5,555 nt of DNA from positions 1 through 5,555 of the forward strand of contig QNCQ01000138.1 in NCBI GenBank assembly GCA_003645825.1, in the 5' to 3' direction. A program made the translations under genes and the position numbers. Source of the DNA: Fidelibacterota bacterium. Its GTDB lineage: Bacteria; Fidelibacterota; UBA2242; B5-G15. The notes beneath the pieces were generated by a model that saw nothing but the letters and a program-made list of their open reading frames with translations, did no database searches and was not told where the DNA came from. Positions 1 to 5,555 of this stretch are shown one piece after another (the first letter of the stretch is position 1; the number at the start of each line of letters is the position of its first letter).

Positions 1-161
1 ATTCTGAGGAAAGGGTGCGGTGTCCTGGTTGTGGAAGTAAAGGTAATCTGAAGAGATTAATATCCTCTTTTTCATCCATTGGGAAAGCTACCGTTGCTTC
101 TGAGACTTCACCCTCCTGTAGGACATGTTACAGCAAGAATTGCAGTACGTGTAAGCGGTAA
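1..161 (+). CDS. FmdB family zinc-ribbon protein, C-terminal fragment
   Basis: Only the 3' end is present. The reading frame enters from the left edge (first full codon at position 3) and ends at TAA 159-161, giving 52 residues. The fragment opens with SEERVRCPGCGSKGNLKRLI and continues SSFSS. A CxxC pair followed by a (K)RLISSF segment is typical of the second half of the FmdB zinc ribbon; the first CxxC pair would lie outside the window. The C-terminus is a short cysteine-rich tail (SCRTCYSKNCSTCKR), also common in this family. FmdB proteins are small putative regulatory or metal-binding proteins named after a gene of the Methylophilus formamidase/amidase cluster; their molecular role is poorly defined. 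The gene converges on the minus-strand operon. The family call rests on motif pattern alone. Confidence 0.8.
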   Translation, partial: SEERVRCPGCGSKGNLKRLISSFSSIGKATVASETSPSCRTCYSKNCSTCKR

Positions 162-204
162 TAACAGTCTTGAGCCTGCTACAAGCGGAAGTGACCGGAA
201 TCTT

Positions 205-1146
205 TTATACAAAGATATTTTCTATCTCATTTATCAAATCCTGGGTTAGCTCTATTTCCAGTGCCCGAAGGTTCTCTTCAAGTTGTTGAGGTTTCGTTGC
301 TCCTAGTATGATGCTTGAAACTTCGGGTTTACTCTTTAGCCATGCAAGGGCTACTTGGGCTCTTGAGTAACCAATTCTGTCAGCTATATTTTTAAATTTT
401 CTTACTTTTTCGATATTTTCCTTAGTGTAATGGCGTTCTCTTATGACATCCGATTTTCCCAGGCGGCTTCCAGGGGGAATTCCCTCATCATATTTGCCCG
501 TGAGAATACCAGATAGAAGAGGACTAAATACAATTGCTCCTATACCGAATTTTTCTATTGAAGGTTTTACTTCCTTCTCGAAATGCTCACGGATTATAAG
601 GTTGTATACAGGCTGTTCAACAATGGGTTTATATAATCCATACCTTTCACACAGCATCATGGCTTCAAGAATCTGGGCATGAGACCACATGCTTGTTCCC
701 CAGTAGAGAATTTTCCCATGATGTACAAGATCACTCATCGCTCTCAGAGTTTCTTCAAGAGGGACCTCTGGATCGAATCTATGGCAATAGTAGATGTCTA
801 TGTAGTCTGTGCCGATCCTTTTCAGGCTTTTATCAATGGACTCAAAAATATGTTTTCTTGATAACCCTCTGTCGTTTATATCATCGCTCATGGGCCAGAA
901 GACCTTACTCGTAATAACAAGCCTGTGACGCGGGTACTCTCTTAGCACTTCTCCCATGAGTTTTTCAGCTTCCCCCAATGCATAGACGTCAGCGATATCG
1001 AAGTAGTTAATCCCTTTTTCGTATGCCGTTTTGATTATACGATTTATAATTTTTTTATCTTTTACGCTTTCTCCAAAAGTTAACCACCCTCCAAGCCCAA
1101 ATACACTTACCTTCAGCCCACTCCTTCCTACCCTTCTGTACTCCAT
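205..1146 (-). CDS. Aldo/keto reductase (Kv-beta/YghZ-like)
   Basis: This 313-aa protein is a full-length aldo/keto reductase, a cytosolic TIM-barrel enzyme that usually reduces aldehydes or ketones with NADPH. It starts MEYRRVGRSGLKVSVFGLGG, the usual first strand of the family. The catalytic tetrad is complete: D50 and Y55 (FDIADVY), K81 (TSK), H122 (YYCHRFDP). Other landmarks are WGTSMWS (149-155), EQPVYNL (177-183), FSPLLSGILTGKY (207-219) and the cofactor-binding segment GATKPQQLEEN (282-292). The YRRVGRSGLKVS opening and WGTSMWS resemble Kv channel beta-subunit/YghZ-type reductases more than the short AKR5 type. A good ribosome-binding site (AAGGGG, 1155-1160) lies 8 nt before ATG. It is the last gene of the operon, 20 bp after nadK, and may use the NADP made by that enzyme. 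The substrate cannot be deduced. Confidence 0.93.
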   Translation of the reverse strand: MEYRRVGRSGLKVSVFGLGGWLTFGESVKDKKIINRIIKTAYEKGINYFDIADVYALGEAEKLMGEVLREYPRHRLVITSKVFWPMSDDINDRGLSRKHIFESIDKSLKRIGTDYIDIYYCHRFDPEVPLEETLRAMSDLVHHGKILYWGTSMWSHAQILEAMMLCERYGLYKPIVEQPVYNLIIREHFEKEVKPSIEKFGIGAIVFSPLLSGILTGKYDEGIPPGSRLGKSDVIRERHYTKENIEKVRKFKNIADRIGYSRAQVALAWLKSKPEVSSIILGATKPQQLEENLRALEIELTQDLINEIENIFV

Positions 1147-1154
1147 GGTAATTT

Positions 1155-1160
1155 CCCCTT
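1155..1160 (-). promoter_or_regulatory. Ribosome-binding site of the aldo/keto reductase
   Basis: The minus strand reads AAGGGG, 8 nt ahead of the ATG at 1146. It falls in the 20-bp gap after the nadK stop codon and supports this ATG as the true start. Confidence 0.7.
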
Positions 1161-1166
1161 TTGATG

Positions 1167-2018
1167 TCAGTTGCTTCTTACATCTTTACCCCAGTTTAGC
1201 TTTGCTCTTAGAGTTTTGAAAAATGAGTCTTCTTTGAGCCTAACTAACTTAAGATGAAATTCTGCTTTCTGTATAATTATTTCCGTGCGGTTATCGAGTT
1301 CAGTTTTTATCTGACCATCTATTGATAGGAAAGGGGTTCCTTTGCTGTCTTCAAGCTTTACTTTGATTTCCTGTATGTCAGAAATGACCAGTGGTCTAGC
1401 AGAAAGAGTGTGCGGACATATAGGGTTTATCGTTATAACGTCAAGGCAGGGAAAAATTATCGGCCCACCAGCGGAGAGGTTATATGCCGTTGAGCCAGTG
1501 GGTGTAGAAACTATCAACCCATCTGCTCGGTAGGTGTTCAAAAATTCACCATCAATAAAGATCTTGATTTTTATCATTTTAAGGCTGCTGCCTTTGTCAA
1601 CTACAAAATCGTTGAAAGCAAAGAACTTTTCAACTTTTCCATTTTTTCTTACCTTGGAGGCCAGGACGCTCCTTTTCTCTATCTTATAATCTCCGGCAAA
1701 GTACTGGGTAAATTTTTCCTTATAGTTCTCAGGGCTTACATCCGCAAGAAACCCAAGTCCTCCAAGGTGAACCCCCAAGATAGGTTTTTCCTTGTCTCCA
1801 ACATATCTGGCGGTGCGTAGAAGTGTTCCATCTCCGCCTACGCTGACTATCAGGTCTGCATGAGCTATGATTTCGCCAGGCTCCTGGCTCCTACCTTCAG
1901 GTTCGGAAAGGGCATTGCCAAAGATGGTTACTTCATGCCCACTTTTTTTTAGAAACGAAACAAACTCTTTTAAAAAGACAACATCTATTCCGGGATGGCA
2001 AAAAATACCAATATTCAT
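1167..2018 (-). CDS. nadK: NAD kinase
   Basis: A 283-aa ATP-NAD kinase that phosphorylates NAD+ to NADP+ in the cytosol, the only known route to NADP(H). All family signatures are present: the GGDGTLL motif at 61-67 with the catalytic Asp at 63; FNDFVVDKG (135-143), matching the usual NE/D motif that contacts NAD; the conserved stretch DGLIVSTPTGSTAYNLSAGG (166-185); CPHTLSARPLV (201-211); and LSIDGQ (231-236). Length is normal for bacterial NadK. The start ATG is set by a GAGGAG site 10 nt upstream that uses the last two Glu codons of xseB, so the two genes are probably translationally coupled. The order xse-nadK is a plausible conserved pairing, since nadK often sits with recN or xseAB in bacteria. 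Confidence is high because both the catalytic and nucleotide-binding motifs are intact. Confidence 0.97.
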   Translation of the reverse strand: MNIGIFCHPGIDVVFLKEFVSFLKKSGHEVTIFGNALSEPEGRSQEPGEIIAHADLIVSVGGDGTLLRTARYVGDKEKPILGVHLGGLGFLADVSPENYKEKFTQYFAGDYKIEKRSVLASKVRKNGKVEKFFAFNDFVVDKGSSLKMIKIKIFIDGEFLNTYRADGLIVSTPTGSTAYNLSAGGPIIFPCLDVITINPICPHTLSARPLVISDIQEIKVKLEDSKGTPFLSIDGQIKTELDNRTEIIIQKAEFHLKLVRLKEDSFFKTLRAKLNWGKDVRSN

Positions 2019-2025
2019 GTGAAAT

Positions 2026-2259
2026 TTACTCCTCGAAATTTTCTATTTCATAATCGCCGGACTCTTTTTTCATGACCACTTTGATTCTTTCTTCTAGAGA
2101 CTCAAGCAATTTGTAGCACATGTTAGAAAGCTTCATTCCTTCTTCGAAAAGCTCTATTGATTCTTCCAGGGTTTTATCACCCGTTTCGAGAGTCTCTACG
2201 ATCTTTTCAAGTCTTTTCATTGCATCTTCGAGATTCAGTTCGGAATTTTTATCTTGCAT
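2026..2259 (-). CDS. xseB: Exodeoxyribonuclease VII small subunit
   Basis: A 77-aa acidic helical protein with the standard XseB pattern: LEDAMKRLEKIVETLETGDK (21-23 residues after a short N-terminal lead of about ten), then TLEESIELFEEGMKLSNMCY and LLESLEERIKVV. Length is as expected (70-80 aa). Several XseB chains bind one XseA chain to form exonuclease VII, which degrades single-stranded DNA from both ends in mismatch repair and general repair. It lies 15 bp downstream of xseA, preceded by GAGGG (2264-2268) only 4 nt from the ATG, which is slightly short. Its last codons (EE, then TAA) provide the ribosome-binding site of nadK. The identity is firm from the motif and from its position next to xseA. 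Confidence 0.96.
   Translation of the reverse strand: MQDKNSELNLEDAMKRLEKIVETLETGDKTLEESIELFEEGMKLSNMCYKLLESLEERIKVVMKKESGDYEIENFEE
2029..2034 (-). promoter_or_regulatory. Ribosome-binding site of nadK within the xseB 3' end
   Basis: GAGGAG is read on the minus strand. It is formed by the two terminal Glu codons of xseB directly before TAA, with 10 nt to the nadK ATG. Ribosomes terminating on xseB would sit on this site, which suggests translational coupling. Confidence 0.7.
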
Positions 2260-2274
2260 ATAGCCCTCAACTAG

Positions 2275-3486
2275 CTAGTTTTTTATCACAACCGCTTTGA
2301 AATTTCCATCCAGAACTTCCACACTTATTTTGTCTTTAATTCTAACATCTTGAGTGCTCTTCACTATGCTTTTTTCGGGGAGTTTGAACACTATAGAATA
2401 CCCTCGTTTTAGTATAGCCCTCGGGCTCAGGGCAGTTAATTTCCCGGTTAGTTCTTTTAGCTTCAGGTGATTTATCTCGAATTTTTTACTCATGGCTCTA
2501 AGCATTCTGTTTTCCAGCTCGTCTAACCTCTGGAATTTTTCCTGGACAATGCCTATAGGGTTGAGTCTTACAAGTCTATTCTTAAGTTCTTTATATTTGT
2601 CCTGCTTACTGGAAAAAAGGGAAGAAATTTCCCTCTGTAGCCTTCTTATGTAGTAATCTACTGAGTTTATTATCTCATCACGACTTGGAAAGGCCACCTC
2701 TGCAGCTGCTGATGGTGTTGGTGCCCTGTAATCTGCAGCGAAGTCGGAAAGAGAAAAGTCTACTTCGTGTCCAACAGCGCTTATAACAGGTATCTCTGAA
2801 TCGGCAATGGCACGCACCACCTTTTCTTCATTAAATGCCCATAGATCCTCGAGAGAGCCTCCTCCTCTACCAACGATTATCAGATCTACAGGTACCCTTT
2901 CGTTAAAAAATTTTATCCCCTCTACAATTGTATCGGCCGCTTCGACTCCTTGAACCTGGGCAGGGAAAATAATGATCTCTACGGAAGGGTTTCTCCGCCC
3001 GCTTATATTCAGAATATCCCGTATAGCGGCCCCTGTGATGCTGGTTACCACCCCGACTTTCCTCGGGAAGAGGGGCAATTCCTTTTTTCTTTCGGCATCG
3101 AACAGTCCTTCTTTCTGCAATTTCTCTTTAAGAAGTTGAAATTTGAGGTAAAGATTTCCTTCTCCAATTGGCTTTATTTCGTATACTCTTACCTGATACT
3201 GGGATTGTGGTGGATAGACGACAACCTCACCATAAATAAGAACGCTCATTCCATCCTGAAGATTAAAGGGAATTCTTTCTGTGAAACTTTTCCATATCAC
3301 GCAATTTATCAAACTATTTTCGTCCTTTAATGAAAAGTAGATATGTCCCTTACGGCTCCTGGAAAAATTGGATATCTCTCCGCTAACCCATACAGGAGGT
3401 ATAGAACTCTCTAATAGATCCTTTATTAAAAAAGATAACTCTGAAACAGTATATATTCGCTGCTTGTCCATAAACGATGGTGGCAT
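2275..3486 (-). CDS. xseA: Exodeoxyribonuclease VII large subunit
   Basis: A 403-aa catalytic subunit of exonuclease VII, a single-strand-specific DNase. Residues 11-105 form the N-terminal OB fold (IYTVSELSFLIKDLLE, then PPVWVSGEISNFSRSRKGHI). The nuclease domain follows. Four residues match those reported as essential in the E. coli enzyme (D155, R205, H238, D241), each shifted by two: D157 in TGAAIRDIL, R207 in GRGGGSLEDLW, H240 and D243 in GHEVDF. The region 270-350 is charged and helical, probably the long coiled coil that carries XseB. It is shorter than in E. coli (456 aa total). The end carries the typical SPRAILKRGYSIV motif (354-366). The start is uncertain: M1 (3486) has a GGTGG site 11 nt upstream, while M6 (3471) fits homologue starts but has no obvious site. 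An inverted repeat covers the start region. Confidence 0.96.
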   Translation of the reverse strand: MPPSFMDKQRIYTVSELSFLIKDLLESSIPPVWVSGEISNFSRSRKGHIYFSLKDENSLINCVIWKSFTERIPFNLQDGMSVLIYGEVVVYPPQSQYQVRVYEIKPIGEGNLYLKFQLLKEKLQKEGLFDAERKKELPLFPRKVGVVTSITGAAIRDILNISGRRNPSVEIIIFPAQVQGVEAADTIVEGIKFFNERVPVDLIIVGRGGGSLEDLWAFNEEKVVRAIADSEIPVISAVGHEVDFSLSDFAADYRAPTPSAAAEVAFPSRDEIINSVDYYIRRLQREISSLFSSKQDKYKELKNRLVRLNPIGIVQEKFQRLDELENRMLRAMSKKFEINHLKLKELTGKLTALSPRAILKRGYSIVFKLPEKSIVKSTQDVRIKDKISVEVLDGNFKAVVIKN

Positions 3487-3504
3487 CTAAAATGATACCA
3501 CCAT
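3477..3504 (-). promoter_or_regulatory. Inverted repeat / mRNA hairpin over the xseA start
   Basis: On the minus strand ATGGTGGTATC, a 6-nt ATTTTA loop, then GATGCCACCAT form an 11-bp stem with one G-U wobble (positions 3494-3504 pairing with 3477-3487). The stem holds the likely xseA ribosome-binding site GGTGG on its 5' arm and the M1 start codon on its 3' arm. Folded mRNA would therefore hide the start. No U-run follows, so it is not a classical terminator. It could instead be a protein-binding operator or RNA-processing site. The pairing is seen directly; a regulatory role is inference. Confidence 0.55.
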
Positions 3505-3511
3505 TTCTCCG

Positions 3512-3607
3512 TCATCTTTTCTTCTTTTTATGCCTATCTCTTCTAAGCCTTTTCTTTCTTTTGTGGGTTCTTATCTTTCTTCTTTTCCGTTTCTTACCGC
3601 AAGGCAT
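3512..3607 (-). CDS. 31-aa basic ribosomal protein (AURKAIP1/COX24, bS22/mS38-like)
   Basis: A very short gene: ATG at 3607, TGA at 3512-3514, 31 residues beginning MPCGKKRKRRKIRTHKRKKR and ending LRRDRHKKKKR. It has 11 Lys, 10 Arg and 2 His. The pattern MP(S/C)GKKRKR-K--THKRKKRLR--RHKKK is that of the small proteins annotated as AURKAIP1/COX24 domain. This domain is shared with mitochondrial ribosomal protein mS38 and mycobacterial bS22, which sit in the small-subunit rRNA near the decoding region. A binding role in rRNA is expected from the family and composition. It has the strongest ribosome-binding site in the window, GGAGGTGA, 7 nt before ATG, so translation is likely high. It lies 27 bp after the HU-like gene and 25 bp before xseA. 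Automated gene callers may miss it because of its size. Confidence 0.85.
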   Translation of the reverse strand: MPCGKKRKRRKIRTHKRKKRLRRDRHKKKKR

Positions 3608-3614
3608 TATTTAA

Positions 3615-3622
3615 TCACCTCC
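3615..3622 (-). promoter_or_regulatory. Perfect Shine-Dalgarno of the 31-aa gene
   Basis: GGAGGTGA on the minus strand is fully complementary to the 16S anti-Shine-Dalgarno end, with 7 nt to the ATG. It is strong support that the 31-codon frame is a real, well-translated gene. Confidence 0.85.
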
Positions 3623-3634
3623 GAGGAAAATTTC

Positions 3635-3928
3635 TCACTTCAAATCTTCCGGTGTTAACTTGATACTCTCCTTTAGTAATTTTGAGGGTTTGAATACGGG
3701 AACTACTCTTTCAGGCAGGACAATTTCGATATCTGTTCCGGGCCTTCTTGCTTTCTTCGGTTTCCTTATTTTTAAACTGAAGCTCCCGAAACCACGAAGG
3801 TCTATTCTGTCACCCCTTTGTAAAGCATCTTTGACAACCTGGATGAAGCCATTTATCACCGCTTCTGTGTCAACTTTAGTTAGTCCTGTTGCATTTGATA
3901 CAATATTGACAATGTCCGCCTTTGTCAC
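3635..3928 (-). CDS. HU/IHF family DNA-binding protein
   Basis: A 97-aa nucleoid protein with the HU fold. It opens with the helical dimerisation part (MTKADIVNIVSNATGLTKVD, then TEAVINGFIQVVKDALQRGD), followed by the hallmark DLRGFGSFSLKIRKPKKARR (43-62) and the C-terminal VFKPSKLLKESI (78-89). HU/IHF dimers bend DNA through two beta arms; the arm here spans roughly 51-76. Between KARR and IEI there are only four residues (PGTD), where typical HU has a longer GRNPxTGEE tip, so the tip loop looks condensed, and the strand after it is about two residues longer. P63 may or may not be the usual intercalating proline. The start is GTG, set by GGAGGTGA overlapping the sppA stop. HU versus an IHF subunit cannot be decided, so no symbol is given. 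Confidence 0.93.
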   Translation of the reverse strand: MTKADIVNIVSNATGLTKVDTEAVINGFIQVVKDALQRGDRIDLRGFGSFSLKIRKPKKARRPGTDIEIVLPERVVPVFKPSKLLKESIKLTPEDLK

Positions 3929-3931
3929 TTT

Positions 3932-3939
3932 TCACCTCC
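3932..3939 (-). promoter_or_regulatory. Shine-Dalgarno of the HU-like gene overlapping the sppA stop
   Basis: GGAGGTGA on the minus strand is built from the last codons of sppA and its TGA stop. GGAGG lies 6 nt before the GTG start of the HU-like gene. This fixes the GTG start and suggests termination-reinitiation coupling between the two genes. Confidence 0.8.
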
Positions 3940-4825
3940 CTCTTAATTTTATTAAATAGTTCATCCTCGGATAAAAATATATCCGTGAAAAAACGTCACC
4001 GATATCAGATAACAAAATGTCAAGCAAGGTTACTTTTTTCTTTTTCAAATAAATCAATCTGGGCTCTCCTTCTATCCCTGCAAGTTTACAGGTTAACTCT
4101 ATCGCATCATCAAAAGTGCCTATCGTGTCAACAAGTCCAGCCTTAAAGGCCTGTAAGCCCGTAAAGATACGTCCGTCAGCTATTTTATTCAAGTAATTTT
4201 TGTTTATCTTCCGCCCCTCATATACGGCTTGAAAGAACTGGGTATATAGATCATCTATCACTCCTTGCAGTAGCTGCTTTTCATCTTCCGTGAACTCATC
4301 GTACGGCGAGGCGATGTTTTTATACTTGCCGCTTTTCACGGTCTCCATGCTTATTCCCAGCCTGTTAAGCAACTTGTAGAAAACCGGTATATCGGCTATA
4401 ACTCCTATGCTTCCTGTGATTCCAGATGGATTGGCTATTATTTTGTTACAAGCAACCGATATGTAATAAGCACCGGATGCACCAACGGAGCCAATATAAG
4501 AAACTATCACCTTACCTTTTTCTTTTACTTCAAGTACTTTCCGATACACTTCCCACGAGGCAGCAGCTCCACCCCCAGGGGAATTTATCTTGAGGATGAT
4601 TGCTTTTACACGCTTATTTTTTCCAAATTTATCTATCTCCTTACAAATCCTGTCCGGTTTTAGTATCAGACCTTCAATTTCTACAACTCCAATATTTCCC
4701 TGACCATGGATGACTTCGGAGTTACTTCTGGAACTTCTTACAGTGAGGTTTGAGATCAGTCCAATAGCTACAAATATAAGGAAACTGATAACAATCAAAC
4801 CTATAATTTTATCGGCTTTTGTCAT
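3932..4825 (-). CDS. sppA: Signal peptide peptidase SppA, short form
   Basis: A 297-aa membrane-anchored serine protease of family S49 that degrades cleaved signal peptides. Residues 7-26 (IIGLIVISFLIFVAIGLISN) form one N-terminal membrane segment, with the protease domain outside the cytoplasm. The ClpP-like core runs through VEIEG (48-52), INSPGGGAAAS (80-90), SVGASGAYYIS (113-123) with nucleophile S117, and SGITGSIGVIADIPVF (134-149). VKSGKYKN (163-170) gives general-base K169; the 52-residue Ser-Lys spacing equals that of B. subtilis SppA (S147/K199). It is a single-domain form like that of Bacillus, about half the length of E. coli SppA, which has two tandem domains. The tail from about 262 is hydrophobic and basic and not conserved. 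It starts 9 bp after the transglycosylase gene, with only a weak GAGAA site overlapping that gene's stop codon. Confidence 0.94.
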   Translation of the reverse strand: MTKADKIIGLIVISFLIFVAIGLISNLTVRSSRSNSEVIHGQGNIGVVEIEGLILKPDRICKEIDKFGKNKRVKAIILKINSPGGGAAASWEVYRKVLEVKEKGKVIVSYIGSVGASGAYYISVACNKIIANPSGITGSIGVIADIPVFYKLLNRLGISMETVKSGKYKNIASPYDEFTEDEKQLLQGVIDDLYTQFFQAVYEGRKINKNYLNKIADGRIFTGLQAFKAGLVDTIGTFDDAIELTCKLAGIEGEPRLIYLKKKKVTLLDILLSDIGDVFSRIYFYPRMNYLIKLRGR

Positions 4826-4834
4826 AAACTATTC

Positions 4835-5555
4835 TCAACTACCGTATGATTTATAGATGTACAATCTTTGCCCGGGATAGATGTACCTTCTGCCGTATAG
4901 ATTATTCCATGCTATCAACTGACGCACGCTAACCCTGTATTTTCGCGCTATGAGATATAGCGATTCTCCCTTTTTAACCACATGTACAATCTTCTTTTTC
5001 CCTGAAGTAAAGCCTCGATACTCTCTTACAGGAATTAGTAGCTTCTGCCCAACTTTGATTTGATTTTCGTTCCTTATTTTGTTTGCGGAAACAATCGCGG
5101 AGACCGTTGTACCGTATTTTCTTGCAATGTACCAGAGAGTCTGTCCTCTTCGTACCCTGTGCACGATCCACCTGGGGCCGGTTTTAAGATGAGGTATCTT
5201 CTTTAGATTTTTGCGAACGTGTTCACCCTTTCCATATGGAACTCTTAGAACATACTCTTTTACATCAGGTGGAGTCATCCACCTCCTTAGTTCTGGATTA
5301 TACTCTTTTAGGGTTTTTGCGGGAATACCCGTTACCCTGGCAATTGCCTCAAGGTCATAACTTTTGTCTAAAATAACCTCATCCCATTCCAGTTTTGGTA
5401 AAGGTTTGTATTCGAATCCGTATTTTCCCGGGTTTCTTGCGATTATAATTGCAGCCATAAGATTGGGTATGTAATTCCGGGTCTGACGCGGAAGAGTTTG
5501 GAGTTTCCAGAAGTCTCTTGTGCCTTCCCTCCTTATAGCTCTCAATACATTAAGC
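4835..5555 (-). CDS. MltD-like lytic transglycosylase with two LysM domains (5' end missing)
   Basis: The C-terminal 239 residues of a larger protein. The frame runs open off the right edge, and the fragment begins LNVLRAIRREGTRDFWKLQT. This matches the end of a soluble lytic transglycosylase (SLT) domain in MltD-type enzymes: 'xxRVLRAIRR', then DFWKL, LPRQTRNYIPNLMAAIIIAR and NPGKYGF. Such enzymes cleave glycan strands of peptidoglycan in the periplasm, leaving 1,6-anhydro ends. The catalytic Glu should lie upstream, outside the window. After a linker with a degenerate LysM-like part (YDLEAIARVTGIPAKTLKEY), two clear LysM domains follow at about residues 130-175 (VHRVRRGQTLWYIARKYGTT) and 189-234 (VHVVKKGESLYLIARKYRVS), which bind N-acetylglucosamine-containing glycan. 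A TTG at 5545 could be mistaken for a start but is an internal leucine codon. The product is basic and ends YIYKSYGS. Confidence 0.9.
   Translation of the reverse strand, partial: LNVLRAIRREGTRDFWKLQTLPRQTRNYIPNLMAAIIIARNPGKYGFEYKPLPKLEWDEVILDKSYDLEAIARVTGIPAKTLKEYNPELRRWMTPPDVKEYVLRVPYGKGEHVRKNLKKIPHLKTGPRWIVHRVRRGQTLWYIARKYGTTVSAIVSANKIRNENQIKVGQKLLIPVREYRGFTSGKKKIVHVVKKGESLYLIARKYRVSVRQLIAWNNLYGRRYIYPGQRLYIYKSYGS

Noticed and set aside
162..204. Possible shared terminator between the converging FmdB-like and aldo/keto reductase genes
   Set aside because: Only three-base-pair stems (such as GCT-ACA-AGC or CGG...CCG) can be drawn and there is no stem followed by a clear T-run on either strand.
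443..914. Plus-strand open frames opposite the aldo/keto reductase
   Set aside because: They lack family motifs and sit wholly inside a well-supported minus-strand gene, so they are antisense shadows.
2950..3330. A 126-codon plus-strand frame opposite xseA
   Set aside because: No recognisable domain, no good ribosome-binding site seen, and the opposite strand encodes the conserved XseA OB fold and nuclease motifs.
3477..3504. Reading the xseA hairpin as an intrinsic terminator
   Set aside because: The stem is followed by CGTTTATGG in the transcript, with no U-run, and the open xseA frame continues through it.
3487..3504. Five-codon leader peptide MVVSF ending in TAG directly before the xseA ATG
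   Set aside because: The only GGAG upstream is 2 nt from its ATG, too close for good initiation, and the frame is too short to support without conservation data.
3914..4825. Both SppA and the HU-like protein begin with MTKAD, which could suggest duplication
   Set aside because: The match is five residues with differing codons, and the proteins diverge immediately into unrelated folds; coincidence is sufficient.

Overview
The window is a compact stretch of bacterial chromosome with moderate-to-low GC (about 40% by eye, not computed). The lineage is probably Gram-negative, because the largest visible fragment belongs to an MltD-type periplasmic lytic transglycosylase. The 31-residue AURKAIP1/COX24-type ribosomal protein and the HU-type protein with a condensed arm hint at something outside the well-studied Proteobacteria. 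I cannot name a phylum from sequence alone. No mobile element, CRISPR array, tRNA or rRNA was seen, and codon use and gene spacing look uniform throughout.

Layout. Positions 1-161 (+ strand) hold the C-terminal end of a FmdB-type zinc-ribbon protein. A 43-bp convergent gap with no clear terminator follows. Everything from 205 to 5555 is on the minus strand and looks like one tightly packed operon. In transcription order it reads: mltD-like lytic transglycosylase (5' part outside the window), sppA (signal peptide peptidase), an HU/IHF-family DNA-binding protein, a 31-aa basic ribosomal protein, xseA and xseB (exonuclease VII large and small subunits), nadK (NAD kinase), and an aldo/keto reductase. 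Gaps between genes are only 3 to 27 bp. Several ribosome-binding sites overlap the stop codon or last codons of the gene before, which points to translational coupling. No gene-free stretch exceeds 50 bp once the 31-aa gene is counted.

How the genes fit together. The first two products act at the envelope (peptidoglycan cleavage, disposal of cleaved signal peptides). The next four act on the nucleoid, ribosome and DNA repair. The last two concern NADP: NAD kinase makes NADP(H), which the aldo/keto reductase probably consumes. This is a housekeeping block, not a defence or accessory island.

The points most worth attention are the very short ribosomal-protein gene at 3512-3607, an 11-bp inverted repeat (3477-3504) that in mRNA would pair the putative ribosome-binding site of xseA with its start codon, and the unusual arm of the HU-like protein. 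I found no convincing previously undescribed multi-gene system.
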